From Monodelphis domestica (taxonomy: Eukaryota > Chordata > Mammalia > Didelphimorphia > Didelphidae): a DNA stretch of 64,000 bases. This document shows, piece by piece, positions 35,901-48,012 of this stretch. The notes below the pieces were generated by a model, which worked only from the letters and a program-made list of their open reading frames with translations, was not told where the DNA came from and did no database searches. Both the position numbers and the translations under genes were made by a program. Location of the stretch: positions 181,660,525 through 181,724,524 of the forward strand of contig NC_077228.1 of assembly GCF_027887165.1 (NCBI RefSeq), given 5' to 3'. Position 1 is the first letter of the stretch, and every line of letters begins with the position of its first letter.

Positions 35901-36839
35901 CTAAAGGGGAAGATCCAAGCCCAGAGTGATCAGCTTTCCCCCTACCCCCAGGCAGAGACTAGAGCTGCCTACAAGTAGGAGGGTCAGGGAAGTCGGAATC
36001 TCAACCCACCCTCCACCTCCACCGGGCAAAGGCTAGGGCTGCCTAGGGGCAATCCAAAACTAAAGGGAGACCTAAATGAGGCCCAGACCCGAGGATACAG
36101 GAATCCTACTCTCCTACCCGCACCCGCACCAGGCAGCCCCTGGAGCAATCTAAGGCTAAAGGGAAGTCTAAACTCTAGGAGGTCGTAATTTTCCCCTCCC
36201 CCACCTGGTAGAGGTTGGGGCAGCCTTCGTGCAGTCCAAGACTAAGGAGGAACACGGAGTGGCAAACTGCACCGAGCTGATGCTACCCCCCAGGGGGAGA
36301 AGAGCGATATGGGACTGGAGTCCAAACTTGCTCCAGGCCTTGGGAGCTGCAAGCAAAGGCCTCAGATTCCTCCTTCTAGCCCCAACCTCTTTCCATCCCC
36401 TCGCACCCCCCCCCCTCCTTTGCAGGATGATAAAGGTGGGGCTAGGAGGCATTGTGGGAAGCAGCAGTAGGAACCGCAGAGGGCAAAGCAGCTAGGCAGC
36501 CTCCAAACTGGCCCAAGGAACCATCTACAGTCCCAAGAGGTGGGGGAGGAGGAGCGCAGACGAGACTAAGGGCTGAGGTACCCAGGGCCCGGTCCCTTAG
36601 CCTGAGGCCACCACTGTCCTTCCCCTCCCCTCCCGCCCCCTCCCACCTCCACCAGGCGCCCCTAGCAGCCAGCTTCAAGTCCCCACACCAGGTCGCCGCT
36701 TTGGATCGGTTCCCTCCCCCATATCTCTCTCGGGAGCCCCCTCCCCCATGTCTCTCTCGGGAGCCCCCTCCCCCAAGCACGCACCCAGCCAAGCACACCC
36801 TCCCCCTTCCTATGCACATCTCCTACCCCAGCGACTCAC
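32993..36839 (-). other. DYNLL2: DYNLL2 intron 1
   Basis: About 3.85 kb from the donor at 36839 to the acceptor AG at 32994-32993. It contains only degenerate MIR-like pieces (around 33290-33420 and 33570-33720) and no young SINE or L1, which is notable given their density outside the gene. The 5' part (35.3-36.8 kb) is GC-rich and overlaps the CpG island. Long open frames here on either strand (for example 35366-35929) are GC-content artefacts without recognisable homology. Confidence 0.75.
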
Positions 36840-37172
36840 CTTCACAGTGACAAGTCCACGCACGCAGCCCCCTCGAGGGAGCAAAAATCAAAGGTGGTTG
36901 GCAAGGGAGATGAAGCGGGGGAGGGGGCGGGGGCAGGGGGAGGGGGACGGGGGCGGTGTCCCCTTTGCTGCTCCTGCAGCTGCAGCCGCCGCAGGTCGCT
37001 CAGCTCCAGTGCTCCCCGGCCCCGGCCCCGGGCGCGCAGTCCTTACTTCCTAGCTTGCTTCTTTCTTCTCTCTCTCCCGCGCCCGCTCTCGCTCCCTTTT
37101 TCTCTCCGGTGGGTAGGTAGCTCCCACGCGAGCACTGCTTCCCTCAGCTCTTCTCTGCTCTGCTGCTAAGCC
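36840..37172 (-). other. DYNLL2: DYNLL2 exon 1, non-coding 5' UTR (predicted)
   Basis: Predicted first exon. Its 3' boundary is a consensus donor, GAAG|GTGAGT on the minus strand, with the exon ending at 36840 and GT at 36839-36838. The next usable acceptor on this strand with family support is at 32994-32993, giving an intron of about 3.8 kb. The 5' boundary is inferred from a TATA-like motif and is uncertain by tens of bases. The exon is very GC-rich. The plus strand at 36916-36964 carries several runs of four to six G, so the transcript's 5' UTR is C-rich there. No long upstream ORF in frame with the DYNLL2 start is evident. The arrangement (non-coding exon 1, then two coding exons) matches what is known of mammalian DYNLL2. 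Confidence 0.75.
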
Positions 37173-37330
37173 CCGGCTGGCGCGCGGCCCCCCCTCTCAA
37201 ATAGAGCCCCGCCCCTGCCCCCCCGCCCCTCCTCGCGCGCCGTCGCCAGCCCTCCCAATTGGCTGCGCCAGCCCGGCCCCGCACTGCGGGCTTCTCCCCG
37301 CGCCGCTCTCGCCCCACATCTTGTTTCCTC
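37173..37330 (-). promoter_or_regulatory. DYNLL2: DYNLL2 core promoter with GC boxes, CCAAT and TATA-like motif
   Basis: Just upstream of predicted exon 1, minus-strand reading shows GGGGCGGGG-type Sp1 boxes (37206-37230), a palindromic CCAATTGG at 37255-37262 that gives a CCAAT box on either strand, and a TATA-like TATTTGA at 37203-37197. The TATA-like motif would place initiation near 37170. The combination of CCAAT, GC boxes and a weak TATA is typical of broadly expressed genes. Motif positions are read directly; their use is inferred. Confidence 0.65.
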
Positions 37331-37345
37331 CCACAATGCCCCTGG

Positions 37346-39617
37346 GCAGAAGGAGGGAATGGGAAGGGGAGGGCTGGTTTAAGGAGGGGCTGGGGGTGGG
37401 GAGGGAGGAACACCTTATAGAGGGGGAAGGTGGAGAGAAGGTACAGTCTGACCATCTAGAAAGAATAAACGCAGAAAACTCAGGGAGAGGATGGATGGCG
37501 ATGCTGAACCTGTTAAAAACTAAATCCTAGCCCAGCTCTAGAGAGAAATGGGTTGGAGAACCCTACTGCAGGAGAAAACAAAACAAAACAAGGAGACACC
37601 ACACCTGTGGAAAAGGAGGGAAGCGCACAGCTCCATAGAGGGGGGATAGGAGGGGGATAAACAGTCGAGTCTCCTTTTCTCCTCCACGTTAATGAAAGAC
37701 TCATTCTGGCTCCCCACTCCAGCCTCTGAGCCTAAGTCAGTGATAGAAAGCTTTGGTAACCCGTGGTTCTTCTAAGATGCACAATGTCTGCTGATCACCC
37801 TGGAGAAACATTTCTGCTCACAGCATTTATTTGTCTGGGCAGAGCTGGGAGGTGGACGTCCATGTGCAAAAGTACCACGTAAATTTGGTTTCAGGGATCC
37901 CAAAAGCTCTTCATCCCAGTCCATTTTATTTCAGCAGTGATGTCTCTCTCCAGAAACAAAGTAAGCTGTTTTGGGCCAGTGAATCAAACACACCAGTCAG
38001 TAAGAAAATGCTTTTGGCTGGAAAGTTAGCTGAGGAGGTTGAGTGGGAGAGGGATGACAAGGCTGAATAGTATGGCTGCCTAAAGCTGAAGCAACTGTAG
38101 TGGCAAAGATAGAGTGTGTACCCAGGATGCTCAAAGAAAAGAGCTAGAAATATCTATTTCTTTTCTTAGGTCTGTTTCGTCCAGTGGGTATGCCCCCTAG
38201 TGTGATGGGTAGGGGAGGTTTCTTTCCAAGCATGAGATCATGCCCATAACCCATCTGCCAACTAATTTCTAAACTGTGGGAGAATGAGATTCAACCCTTG
38301 AGCATAAGGAATCGATTTGACTTGATGTTTCCCAATCCACATATACAATGATGTTTGCATGCCTTGCCTTCCTCCTTAGATTGTAAGCTCCTTGAAGACA
38401 AGGTCTATTTTTTGCCTTTCTTTGTATTCAAGCACTTAATACAATGCCTGGCACATAGTAAGGGCTTAATAAATACTTGTTGACATATTCATTACAGAAA
38501 CATGGGTTTTTGTTTGGAGATTTCTGTGGGGTACCTCCACATGGCATGCCCACTGGCACCCAAAAAAATGGATAAAAACAAGTGAAGATTGACTGGGACT
38601 CTCGTTATAGGAATTCCCTTCCCCTTCTCCATAAAACTGAGCTAAGAGATAAGCTCTCTGACTTGATCTCTCAGGGACCTTGAGAAGAGAGAGGAGTATA
38701 GGTCAGTAGACCTGAATTCCTGTGGAGGATAGGGGAGGAATCTGTACCACTAGGACCATTTTCCTCCTGTTAAGAGCAGTTGGTAGTGTCAAGGCAGAAA
38801 CACATAGCAGAGGTAGACAAGTGCTTCTACAAGGCTTAAAAATAGAAATCCTAAGAGTGGACATCCCCAGCTCAACAAACAGAAGCAACCAGGGCACTTG
38901 TGGACTTCCTGCAGAAGGATATGGCAAAGACAGTCAAGGACATATCTAATCAGACCAAGAGAATAGTTCACATTCAATATTCATGAACCCCAAACTCATA
39001 TGTGGAAGGGAGGGATTTTTTAATTCCCAAGGCAGCATGATTCAGAATCTAGTCTTCCAGCCAGGGAAGGGGAGATTTCCTGAGCAGTGCTTTGACAGCA
39101 ATAGAGTTCTGATACTGAACTTTCTAGAGCAGGGGTTTCTAACTTTTTTGGTGTCATGAACCACTTTGGCATAATCTGGTAAAGCCTAAAGACCTCTTCT
39201 CAGAATAATGTTTTTAATTACATGAACTAAAACACATTGGATCATAAAGAAAAACAATTATATTGAAATAATTATTTTTAAAAATTTTTAAACAAGTTCA
39301 TGGAACCCAGTTCTAGAGAGAAAAGGGAATTTCCTGAGGCAGCATGCTATTTGAAGAAAGAAGAGGATCATTTTCTTAGGTCCTACACAGCATCCTACTT
39401 GTTGAGCCAAGCCAATGAGTCACTTGGACAATGAAGTTACCATGGGAAGAAAGTTACTTGCAGCAGAGCTCAAAATGCAATAAACCACAGAGAAATGCTT
39501 TAAAATCTGGGGAAACCAGGTAGGACTCTGTGGGAAGGGAGAATGTACCAGAATGTCAAAAGTTTGTCCCAATAGCAACTAATTCAGTTCCTTTCTGTGG
39601 CATGCCGAGGTGCCTCC
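37346..39617. other. Upstream flank of DYNLL2
   Basis: Mostly unique-looking DNA with purine-rich tracts and one L2-like 3' end (38385-38485, 'ggcacatagtaagggcttaa'). No gene seen; short ORFs have no recognisable homology. Confidence 0.5.
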
Positions 39618-39733
39618 AATTCAATGTGAGTTCCTTAAAAGTAGAGACTATCTTACTCTTTTTTTTTGTTCAATCCCCAGCATTTAGCACATGGTACTTT
39701 GCAAACAGTAAGTCTTTAATAAATGGGCTGAAG

Positions 39734-40640
39734 TTAATAAGTACATGAAAAAGTGCTCTACATCTCTTATAATCAAAGAGATGCAAATCAAAACAACTCT
39801 GAGGTATCACCTCACACCTAGCAGATTGGCTAACATGACAGCTATGGAAGTAGGGACACTAATTCATTGCTGGTGGAGTTGTGAATTGATCCAACCATTC
39901 TGGAGGGCAATTTGGAACTGTGCCCAAAGGGTGATAAAAAACTGTCTGCCCTTTGATCCAGCTATAGCACTGCTGGGTTTGTACCCCAAAGAGATAATAA
40001 GGAAAAAGACTTGTACAAGAATATTCATAGCTGCGCTCTTTGTAGTGGCCAAAAATTGGAAAATGAGGGGATGCCCTTCAATTGGAGAATGGCTGAACAA
40101 ATTGTGGTATATGTTGGTGATGGAATACTATTGTACTCAAAGGAATAATAATAAAGTGGAGGAATTCCATGGAGACTGGAACGACCTCCAGGAAGTAATG
40201 CAGAGCGAGAGGAGCAGAACCAGGAGAACATTGTACACAGAGACTGATACACTGTGGTACAATCGAAGGTAATGGACTTCTCCATTAGTGTCAATGCAAT
40301 GTCCCTGAACAATCTGCAGGGATCTAAAAAACACTATCCACAAGCAGAGGATAAACTGTGGGAGTAAAAACACTGAGAAAAAGCAACTGCTTGACTACAG
40401 GGGTGGAGGGGATATAACTGAGGAGAGACTCTAAATGAACACTCTAATGCAAATACCAACAACATGGAAATGGGTTGGAGTCAAGAACACATGTGATACC
40501 CAGTGGAATCATGCCTCAGCTATGGGAGAGGTGGGGGGGGGGGGGGGAGGAAAAGAAAATGATTTTTGGTTTCCAATGAATAATGTTTAGAAATGACCAA
40601 ATAAAATAATGTTTATTTTTAAAAAATAATAAAAAAATAA
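39734..40640 (+). mobile_element. 5'-truncated L1 3' end
   Basis: ORF2 C-terminal coding and 3' UTR, including a 15-base G-run at 40533-40547, ending in an A-rich tail. Target duplication 'aataaatgggctgaag' at 39718-39733 and 40641-40656. Relative to the copy at 18551 it lacks about 35 bp just after 'catgacagc' (about 39840), which removes the first zinc-knuckle cysteines. The insertion went into an L2-like 3' end (39620-39733). Confidence 0.9.
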
Positions 40641-40656
40641 AATAAATGGGCTGAAG

Positions 40657-41698
40657 ACTAAGAGTCCTACCTCTCTACTTATCATTTTTGGTGGGACAGA
40701 GTGAGTCTGACCATTTCACTCCCCTACTAAATAAACTCCATTAATTCCCTATTGATTCCAGGATCAAATATTATTTCATCTTTATGTCTTCTCTCCACTT
40801 TTATCAGATCTTGTTCATGCATTTAACTGGGGACTGTAGTACTGGGCTGCTAGAGAACTATTCCCAGAAACTCCGAGAGATGAAGAAACAAGTGTCTGGT
40901 GTACCTGAGGGACACTAGAACAGCATGTATAATGGAAAGAGGATTTGGCAGTCAGAGAATCTGGGTTAGATTTTTAACTGTCTATTACCTTTATAAACAT
41001 AAACAAGTTACTTCTCTCTCTGGGCTTCAAATTCCTCATCAAGGGTTTGGACTAAATGATCTCTAGGATCCTTTCCTACTGTAAATGGTCTGATACTTTC
41101 TATCACAAGTCCAGAATCTGAAGCCAACTGTGTTAGAACAAAATTCTCCTCTTGATTTCTTTTATTTCTTTCCTTGACCCTTCCCTTTCTTTTCCCCTTT
41201 TTTCTCCCCTCAAACTCGTAAAAAGTAAAGATCTAGTGCCCTCTATAACATTGCCCCTTGAAAATAAGCATAGGAAAAAAAAACATTGTAAGCTCAGTTT
41301 GGCTGTGTTATTTATATGTTCTGGCTACTATGCATCACAAAAGCAATCATGCATTTTGTTAATATGAATGCAGTGTTATTTCTCTGTAAATTTATATTCA
41401 ATTATAATTATGCTTAGATTTATGCTGCTTCAATTGTAATATCATCTATGTACAACCATAAAGAAAACTTAGAGAAACATGATAGTATTTATAGGAAGAA
41501 GAAAGAAAGAACTGCAAATAGCAGTGGCCCTTCCCTTCATGGCCATTCCCCAATAATTCTTTCACCCAGTTCGTAACTATACCAGAGCTGTGTCCAGATG
41601 CCTCCCCCAGGAGCCAACAAAATATCCTATTTAATATAACCGTTCCCTCTCAAAGAAGAGTACCTACATTGGGGTAAAATAATTGCCAATCTTTTTTT
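40657..41698. other. Intergenic, no gene seen
   Basis: A MIR-like piece around 40920-41090, then AT-rich DNA (41340-41510) with no repeat I recognise. Confidence 0.45.
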
Positions 41699-41892
41699 AA
41701 ACCCTTACCTTCCTTCTTGGAATCAATACTGTGTATCAGTTCCAAGGCAGAAGAATGGTAAGGGTTAGGCAATGGGGGTCAAGTGACTTGCCCAGAGTCA
41801 CACAACTGGGAAGTGTCTGAGGCTATATTTGATCCTAGGACCTCCCATCTCTAGACCTGGCTCTCAATCCACTGAGCTACCCAGCTGCCCCC
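41699..41892 (-). mobile_element. SINE1-like element
   Basis: Antisense and complete: 'aaacccttaccttccttctt' to 'gagctacccagctgcccc'. Confidence 0.88.
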
Positions 41893-42179
41893 AATAATTG
41901 CCAATCTTAAGGAAAGTCCAAACCTAATTCCTCCTTGAACTCCATGCTGAACTACCAGTCTACACACCTATCTAGAAATACTCCTATGTCTAGCCTTTCC
42001 TGAGATTATTTGCTTATCCAGAAAATTTTGCCATATTACTGTAAGCCATCTCATTAATTCTATTAGATCTTGCTTTATTTCCAAAGCACCATTAGCAAGT
42101 GAGGGATTTGAAAAGAATGGTGGGATACCTACAGTATATTCATCATAGAGGAAATCAATTGTCCTGTCTAAAGAACCTG

Positions 42180-42345
42180 ACTACTAGGTGGCACCATGGA
42201 TGGAGAGCTGGACTTGGAATCCAAAAAAACTAAGTTCAAATCCTGACTCAGAGACATTATCTCTGTGATGTTGAATAGTTCACTTGACCACTCTATGGCT
42301 CAGTTTCCTTATCTGTAAAATGAAGGGGAAGTTAGACTAGATGTC
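42180..42345 (+). repeat. MIR/CORE-like SINE
   Basis: 'taggtggcaccatggatgga' to 'atctgtaaaatgaagggg'. Confidence 0.6.
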
Positions 42346-43419
42346 AAAAGACTAACCATTAATAACAAAGCTAATAAAAATCAAGATTCAGCCCATATTC
42401 TTGGTGTAGTGATCCCTTAAAATCACTAGATTTGGGTTTGGATCCAGATTTGAATCAATGCTTTGCCACCAACTAGTAGCAGAACTTTCTCTAGGCCTCA
42501 GTCTCCTCATACATATAATGAGGAAATTAGATTCTACCAGTTCTAAATTCTATGACCAATTAGATAACAACAGTAAAGATGGTATATTGCCCTCTACTCA
42601 AAGTAGCTTGTCCTTTCTCCATGGTACAGAAAGGGTGATCAACATAACATGAATATTTATGGATTGCTGTGATGACATGAAATAGATGTAGAATCATATA
42701 ATCTTAGAGCTAAAAGGAAAGGCAGAGGCCCTGTAGCCCAAGCCTTACCAAAGGCTGAACTTCCCAACAATTCCATCTTAGAACCAGGTCATCTTGGATC
42801 AGGCAAGAATGAATCTCAAGGCCTTGCCCCAATGAATTGGCTTTGCTCTGTCTCATGGCCACAGATTATTATATCACTATGACCTTGGTTAGATATACTT
42901 ATATTTCAGTGGTGTCATATTCACATAGAAACAGATCCCTGTGGGCTTCATGTTGACTTAGAAAACCACAAATTGTTGGGTTGGGCTATATTGTATTTTT
43001 ATTTATTTTATCATATTTTATTTGTTTCATTTAACGTTTCCTAGTTACTTTTTAATATGACTCCATCTGTTACCTACCTGCAAGAGTTTGACACCTCTAT
43101 TTAGATCTAAAGGAGTTCAGCCAAGTGAAAAATTGGAGATGGGGAGGAGCTATGAAACCCACTAATCAGACATGATGAGTTTTGTTTTGTTTTGTTTGGT
43201 GACTCTCTTGTATGACCACCCAAGGGTACATCCTAATTTGTGGCTGATGGAAAAAATAGGCAGAGGAGGGGGACATGAAGGTGGTGGCCCTCTTAATGCA
43301 AGGAAATAAAAGACTTAACATATGTTAGTAACACATTTTCCCCCATAGGATCATAGGTAAAGAAACAGGAAGGACCTCAGAGGTCCTTTGTAGAGTTGTA
43401 AAAAATGAGGTTCAAGATC

Positions 43420-44520
43420 AAAATGGATATATGATCTAGACATAAAGGGAAATATAAGCAAATTAGAACAAGGAACATATTATCTATCAGATTTATGGAT
43501 AGGAGAAGAATTTATGAATAAACAAGAGATAAAGAGCATTATGAGATATAAATGGGATAATTTTGATTATATTAAATTTAAAAAGTTCCTTACAAATAAA
43601 ATTAATGTAACCAAGATTATAAGGAAAACAAACAGAAAATTGGGGAAGGGAGAGATTTTATAGATAGATATCTCATATACAAATATATAGAGAATTTTGT
43701 CAAATTTACAGGAATAAGAGACATTCCTTTAATTGATAGATGGTCAAAAGATATGAACAGTTTTGAGATGAATTATCAAAGTCATATATAGGCATATAAA
43801 AATGTGCTAAACCATTACTGATTAGAGAAATGTAAATAAAAACAATTCTGAGACATCTCATTCCTATCACCTTGACTAAAATTAAAAAAGCCAAAAATTA
43901 CAAATTTTGTAGAAGAAATAGAAAAACAGAGACATTAATATACTGTTGGTGGAACTATGAATTGATTCAACCATTCTGGAGAGCAGTTTGAAATTATGCC
44001 CAGAGAGTAATAAAACTGTGTCTTCTCTTAGACCCAGCTATCCCACTGTTGGGTCTGTTTCCCAAGAATTTCAGGGGAAAAGGAAAAGAACCTATGTGCT
44101 TCAAAATATTTATAGCAACAATTTTGCATTGGCAAAGAACTGTAAATCGAGGGAATGTCCATCAATTGGGGAATGGCTAAATATGTTGTGACATATTATT
44201 GTGATGGAATATTGCTGTGCTGTAAGAAATGATGAACAAGTTAATTTTTTTAACTTGGAAAGACTAACATTAAATTATGAAGAGCAAAATGAGTAGAACC
44301 CAGAGAACATTTTATACAATTATAGAATTTGAAGAATAACTTGCAGATAAATGTCCACCTCCAGAGAAAGAACTGATGACTAGAAACAAAAAAGACTTAA
44401 TTTATATATAATTTTTTTTTTGGTCAGACAATGTCTTCTGTGGTGCAGGGAGGTGAGAGATGAAGTGAGATATCTGGGAATTTCAATGTAACCATCAAAC
44501 AAGTAAGTTAATTTAAAAAA
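43420..44520 (+). mobile_element. Old L1-type fragment
   Basis: Diverged ORF2 C-terminal sequence: recognisable blocks near 43800-43860 (equivalent to KCxxxLIIREM), 43930-43990 ('ctgttggtggaactatgaattgattcaaccattctgg' region) and 44160-44185 (SIGEWLN). Many substitutions and indels relative to the other L1 copies, so it belongs to an older L1 or half-L1 lineage. No target duplication is seen. Confidence 0.75.
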
Positions 44521-45265
44521 ACTTAAGTGAATTTCAGAGAAATTAAATTATTTTCTTAAGGTTAACAATCAAGGGAGGCAGCATGGTTCAGCAGGCAGCT
44601 CACTAGACTGAGTCAGAAAACCCGGGCTTGAGTCTTTGCTCTGTCATTTATTCTGTTTGCCTTGGGTGGTCATCTCCTTGAGCTTCACTTTCCTTATCTA
44701 TAAAAGTAGTTGTGGAGGTGAGAATAGACTTGATGCTGTCTAAGATCCTGTTCAGCTCTTATTCTATCATCCTGTGATCCTAACTATTCAAAGTATTCAA
44801 ACCTACTTCTGACTCAAAACCCAGGACAGTTTCCACTATTCCACCCATTTTCTCCCCAAAACACCAAGATGAATACCACCCACCCTCAAACCAGAGAATA
44901 ACCCTCACTATTTGTCTACATGTCTCAGCTAGACGCAGTAACTGCAGAATGGTTTGCTCTGGGATAGAGGTAAATTTGAATAGGGCCATTCTCTGAGAGT
45001 AGTCATTCTTTTTAGGTTTCCATTTCACTACCTCCCAGCTGAAGCAAGTACACAAACAGGTGACCTCTTTTTAGAATAAGGAAAAGCAATGATCTCATTA
45101 TGAAAGAATAGTAATGCCCAGTAAATGAAGTGAGACTTCATATAGAAATGGGGCAGAAAATGTCCTCAAGGAGTAGGTGTTGCTCTCACCTGTTCTTGGA
45201 AGGACAATAAGGGCAAATTTCCAGCCCTGAACTATATGTCCCTTTGTCCCCTAGGGGAACCACAT

Positions 45266-45512
45266 CTTGTCTCTGTTATTGTTCTACAATTGTTTCAATC
45301 ATGTTGGAGTCTGAGTTTTCTTGGCAAAGATACTAGAGTGTTTTGCCATTTTCTTCTCCATTCTCCAGCTCATTTATAGATGAGGAAACTGAGGCAAACA
45401 GGCTTAAGTGACTTGCCTAGGATACACAGTTAGTGTCTAAGATCAGATTTTAACTCAGAAAGATGTCTTTCTGATTCTAGACCCAGCACTCTATCCACCT
45501 AGTGGTCCCAGA
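45266..45512 (-). mobile_element. MAR1-like SINE
   Basis: Antisense: RTE tail 'gagttttcttggcaaagata', CORE, head 'ctatccacctagtggtccc'. Confidence 0.85.
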
Positions 45513-47603
45513 ACCCCAGTAATAGCTCATATCCATTTACCATTGGGTTCCCAAGGCAAATGGACAAAGAAGTAGGTGCAAAGCTGTTGTAAAATTAGAA
45601 TAGCAATAGTGTGAGACAACCATATAGCTTTCAGAAAAGTCAATGAAAGACTTTTTCAGTCTGATCATTTTCCAGATCTGCTTTTTTGGGGATCCATCAT
45701 CATGAGTTCAGACCATTGAGCAAAGTTTTGTGAAATACAGGCCACTCCTGTCTTCCTTGCATCTTACCTTGCATACTACCTTGGGGTAGTAGCCAACTAC
45801 CCCAAGAAAGGGCAAACTGCTCCTTCTCCTAACACTCTAGACACCACATGGCTCATTGCCCAAAGGGGATGATATCCATCTAAAGGTCCTGAAAGACATA
45901 AGAATGCTGATCAATACAATGATCAACAATGATTCCAGAGAACCACTGCTAAAGAATGTTACCTACTTCCTGCCCAGGAGGTGAAGGGCTTACTATGCAA
46001 AATGAGATATATTTTTGAACTTGGCCAAGTGGGAATTTGTTGTGCTTGCCTATGACTGTTTATAACAGGAGTCTTCTTTTTCTTTTTTTCCCCCAGAGGT
46101 GAGGGAGGGAGGGAGAGGAAAAGAACATAAATGCTCATTCATTAAAAAAATAAAATTTAATTTAAATTCTGAAGAGAGAAAAAAATCTGCATCTTGGAAG
46201 AAAAGGGTCAGAATTGGAAGAGGAAAAGTGTGCATTGGAGGTGACAACTGTTTAGTTTTTTATTAGTCAATGTTTATACAACACCAAGAGATTTGATGTG
46301 GAAACTGCTAATGAAGTGTCATCTGTGTGGAGACTTCCTGTCACACCGACCAAGAAGCAGGGGACAAGGGAAATATAGGCAGGAGAATTAGATGTAGGGG
46401 AGAGCCAAAGACAGAGAAAAGGCACTCCTGAATTCAGGGAAAGGACTCTAGGTTAGAAGTCAAGGGCTCAGAGTTTTACTATCTGCTAGACCTTTACCTG
46501 ACTCTGTAACCCTGAGCAATTCACTTAACATAAACTTCACTTTCTACATCTGTAAATGAAGATAATAAGTCTTTTGGTCTCTAACTCAGGAAGCTGTTGT
46601 GAGGATGAGTTTTGAAAGAATTGTAAATGTAAGGGGTCTTTTTTATTATGATTATACTGATAAGAAAGCAAAAAAATGGGGGGGGGGGTATAAGAAGTTA
46701 ATTGAGAAATGGAAAAGTAGCAAAAACCCAAAGAATTCTATCTTCCTCCTCCAATCTGAACTCACTATCCATGACAGTATTACTCTTTGGAATAAGTCAT
46801 AATGGCATAATAGTTTGAGGGATTGTTTAGTCTAACCCTTTAATTTTTATATAGCTTTTTTTATTCTGAACTTAAACATCAACTAAACTGAGCACTTTCT
46901 TATATATAGTATAATAGAAAGAAGGGGTTGTACATGAAACTTGTATTATGTACAACTTGCTTTTCTTTTCAAGCATATAATTAATTCGATGTGTTATTTT
47001 CAAAGCTGTCCTACTTGTCTGTGATTGCCTCTGGCCTTGTTTCTCTTCCCTTCTGTGCATTTCAAAAACAGGTGTCAATGACCCTCTTTTATTTCCCTTT
47101 TTCTTCTTATTTTTTGGCAGACTTATCTCTAGCTCTCCCCTCCCTCCCTATCTATCCCCTACTTGAAAAAGAAAAAGAAAACATTTGTGACAAAAACTCA
47201 TAGTCAAACAAAACAAATCCCCACATGAGTTATCATCTGAAAATGTATGTCTTATTTGCAATTGAAGTCCATCATCTCCCTGTCAAGTAGTAGGCAGCCA
47301 GCCTCATTCATCATTGGTCTTCTATAATAATGTTTGGTCATTGCACTGATCTGAATTTCTAAGTCTTTCAAAGTTATCTGTCTTTACAACATTGTTGTTA
47401 TTGTGTAAATTGTTCTCTTGGTTCTGCTCTTCTGCTCACCTCACTCTACATCATTTATCTCTTTCATCCTTTGTTATGGCATAATAATATTACATTACAT
47501 TCATACACCATATTTTTTTAGTTCTCTAAGTGCTGAAATCCTCTTACTTTAAAAATGATTTAGTACACAACCTCAAAGGTAAGATTAGAAGAGATGTGAT
47601 TTA
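45513..47603. other. Intergenic, no gene seen
   Basis: Old LINE-like or unclassified DNA. The stretch near 47215-47520 (Bov-B/L1-unlike, 'ctctacatcattta', 'acaccatatttttt') resembles an old LINE end but is too decayed to assign. A short G-run lies at 46677-46688. Confidence 0.4.
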
Positions 47604-47800
47604 GAGGCAGCTAGGTTGCTTAGTGGATAGATAACCAGGCCTAGAGACAGAAAGTCCAGGTTCAAATCTGGCTTCCAACACATCCTACCTATATGGCCCT
47701 GGACAAGTTACTTAACTCCAATTACCTAGCCCTTATCAACTCTTTTGCCTTGAAACCTATAGATTTTAAGACAGAAGGTAAAGGTTATTTAAAAAAAATT
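47604..47800 (+). mobile_element. SINE1-like element
   Basis: 'gaggcagctaggttgcttag' to 'ttaagacagaaggtaaaggt'. Confidence 0.87.
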
Positions 47801-47965
47801 TTTTAAGAGAAAGAAGATTTGAATCCAGGTCTATCATTCCAAGCATATTTTAAACTTTATTATCAATAAACATTTAAGTAGTTATTATGTGTGAGATTAT
47901 AGGGAAGAATCAACAATGGAGTTCTGAGAAGAAGAATATTTTCATATGACCTTCCCCAAAACTGC

Positions 47966-47968
<3 letters not shown>

Positions 47969-48011
<43 letters not shown>
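47969..48011. repeat. (CA)n microsatellite
   Basis: About 21 perfect AC units in intergenic DNA. Confidence 0.95.

Positions 48012-48012
<1 letters not shown>

Larger units (their letters stand above)
36530..37345. promoter_or_regulatory. DYNLL2: CpG island covering DYNLL2 promoter, exon 1 and start of intron 1
   Basis: CpG dinucleotides are dense here (cgcgcg and gccgccgc runs), whereas almost all the rest of the window is CpG-poor, as expected for a methylated marsupial genome. The densest part is 36890-37320. The island ends abruptly near 37345, upstream of which the DNA becomes purine-rich and CpG-poor. It includes a short tandem duplication near 36713-36770 (period 27 bp, around 'tctctctcgggag') inside the first part of intron 1. 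A CpG island at a single strong promoter supports housekeeping-type expression. Confidence 0.85.

Noticed and set aside
35366..35929. 187-codon plus-strand ORF in DYNLL2 intron 1, as a possible divergent gene
   Set aside because: It is Ser/Pro-rich, lies in GC-rich DNA where stops are rare, has overlapping frames on the opposite strand of similar length, and shows no family similarity.
36442..37169. Several 90-130 codon ORFs over the CpG island
   Set aside because: All are explained by high G+C content; composition is Pro/Gly/Arg/Ser-rich and frames overlap on both strands.
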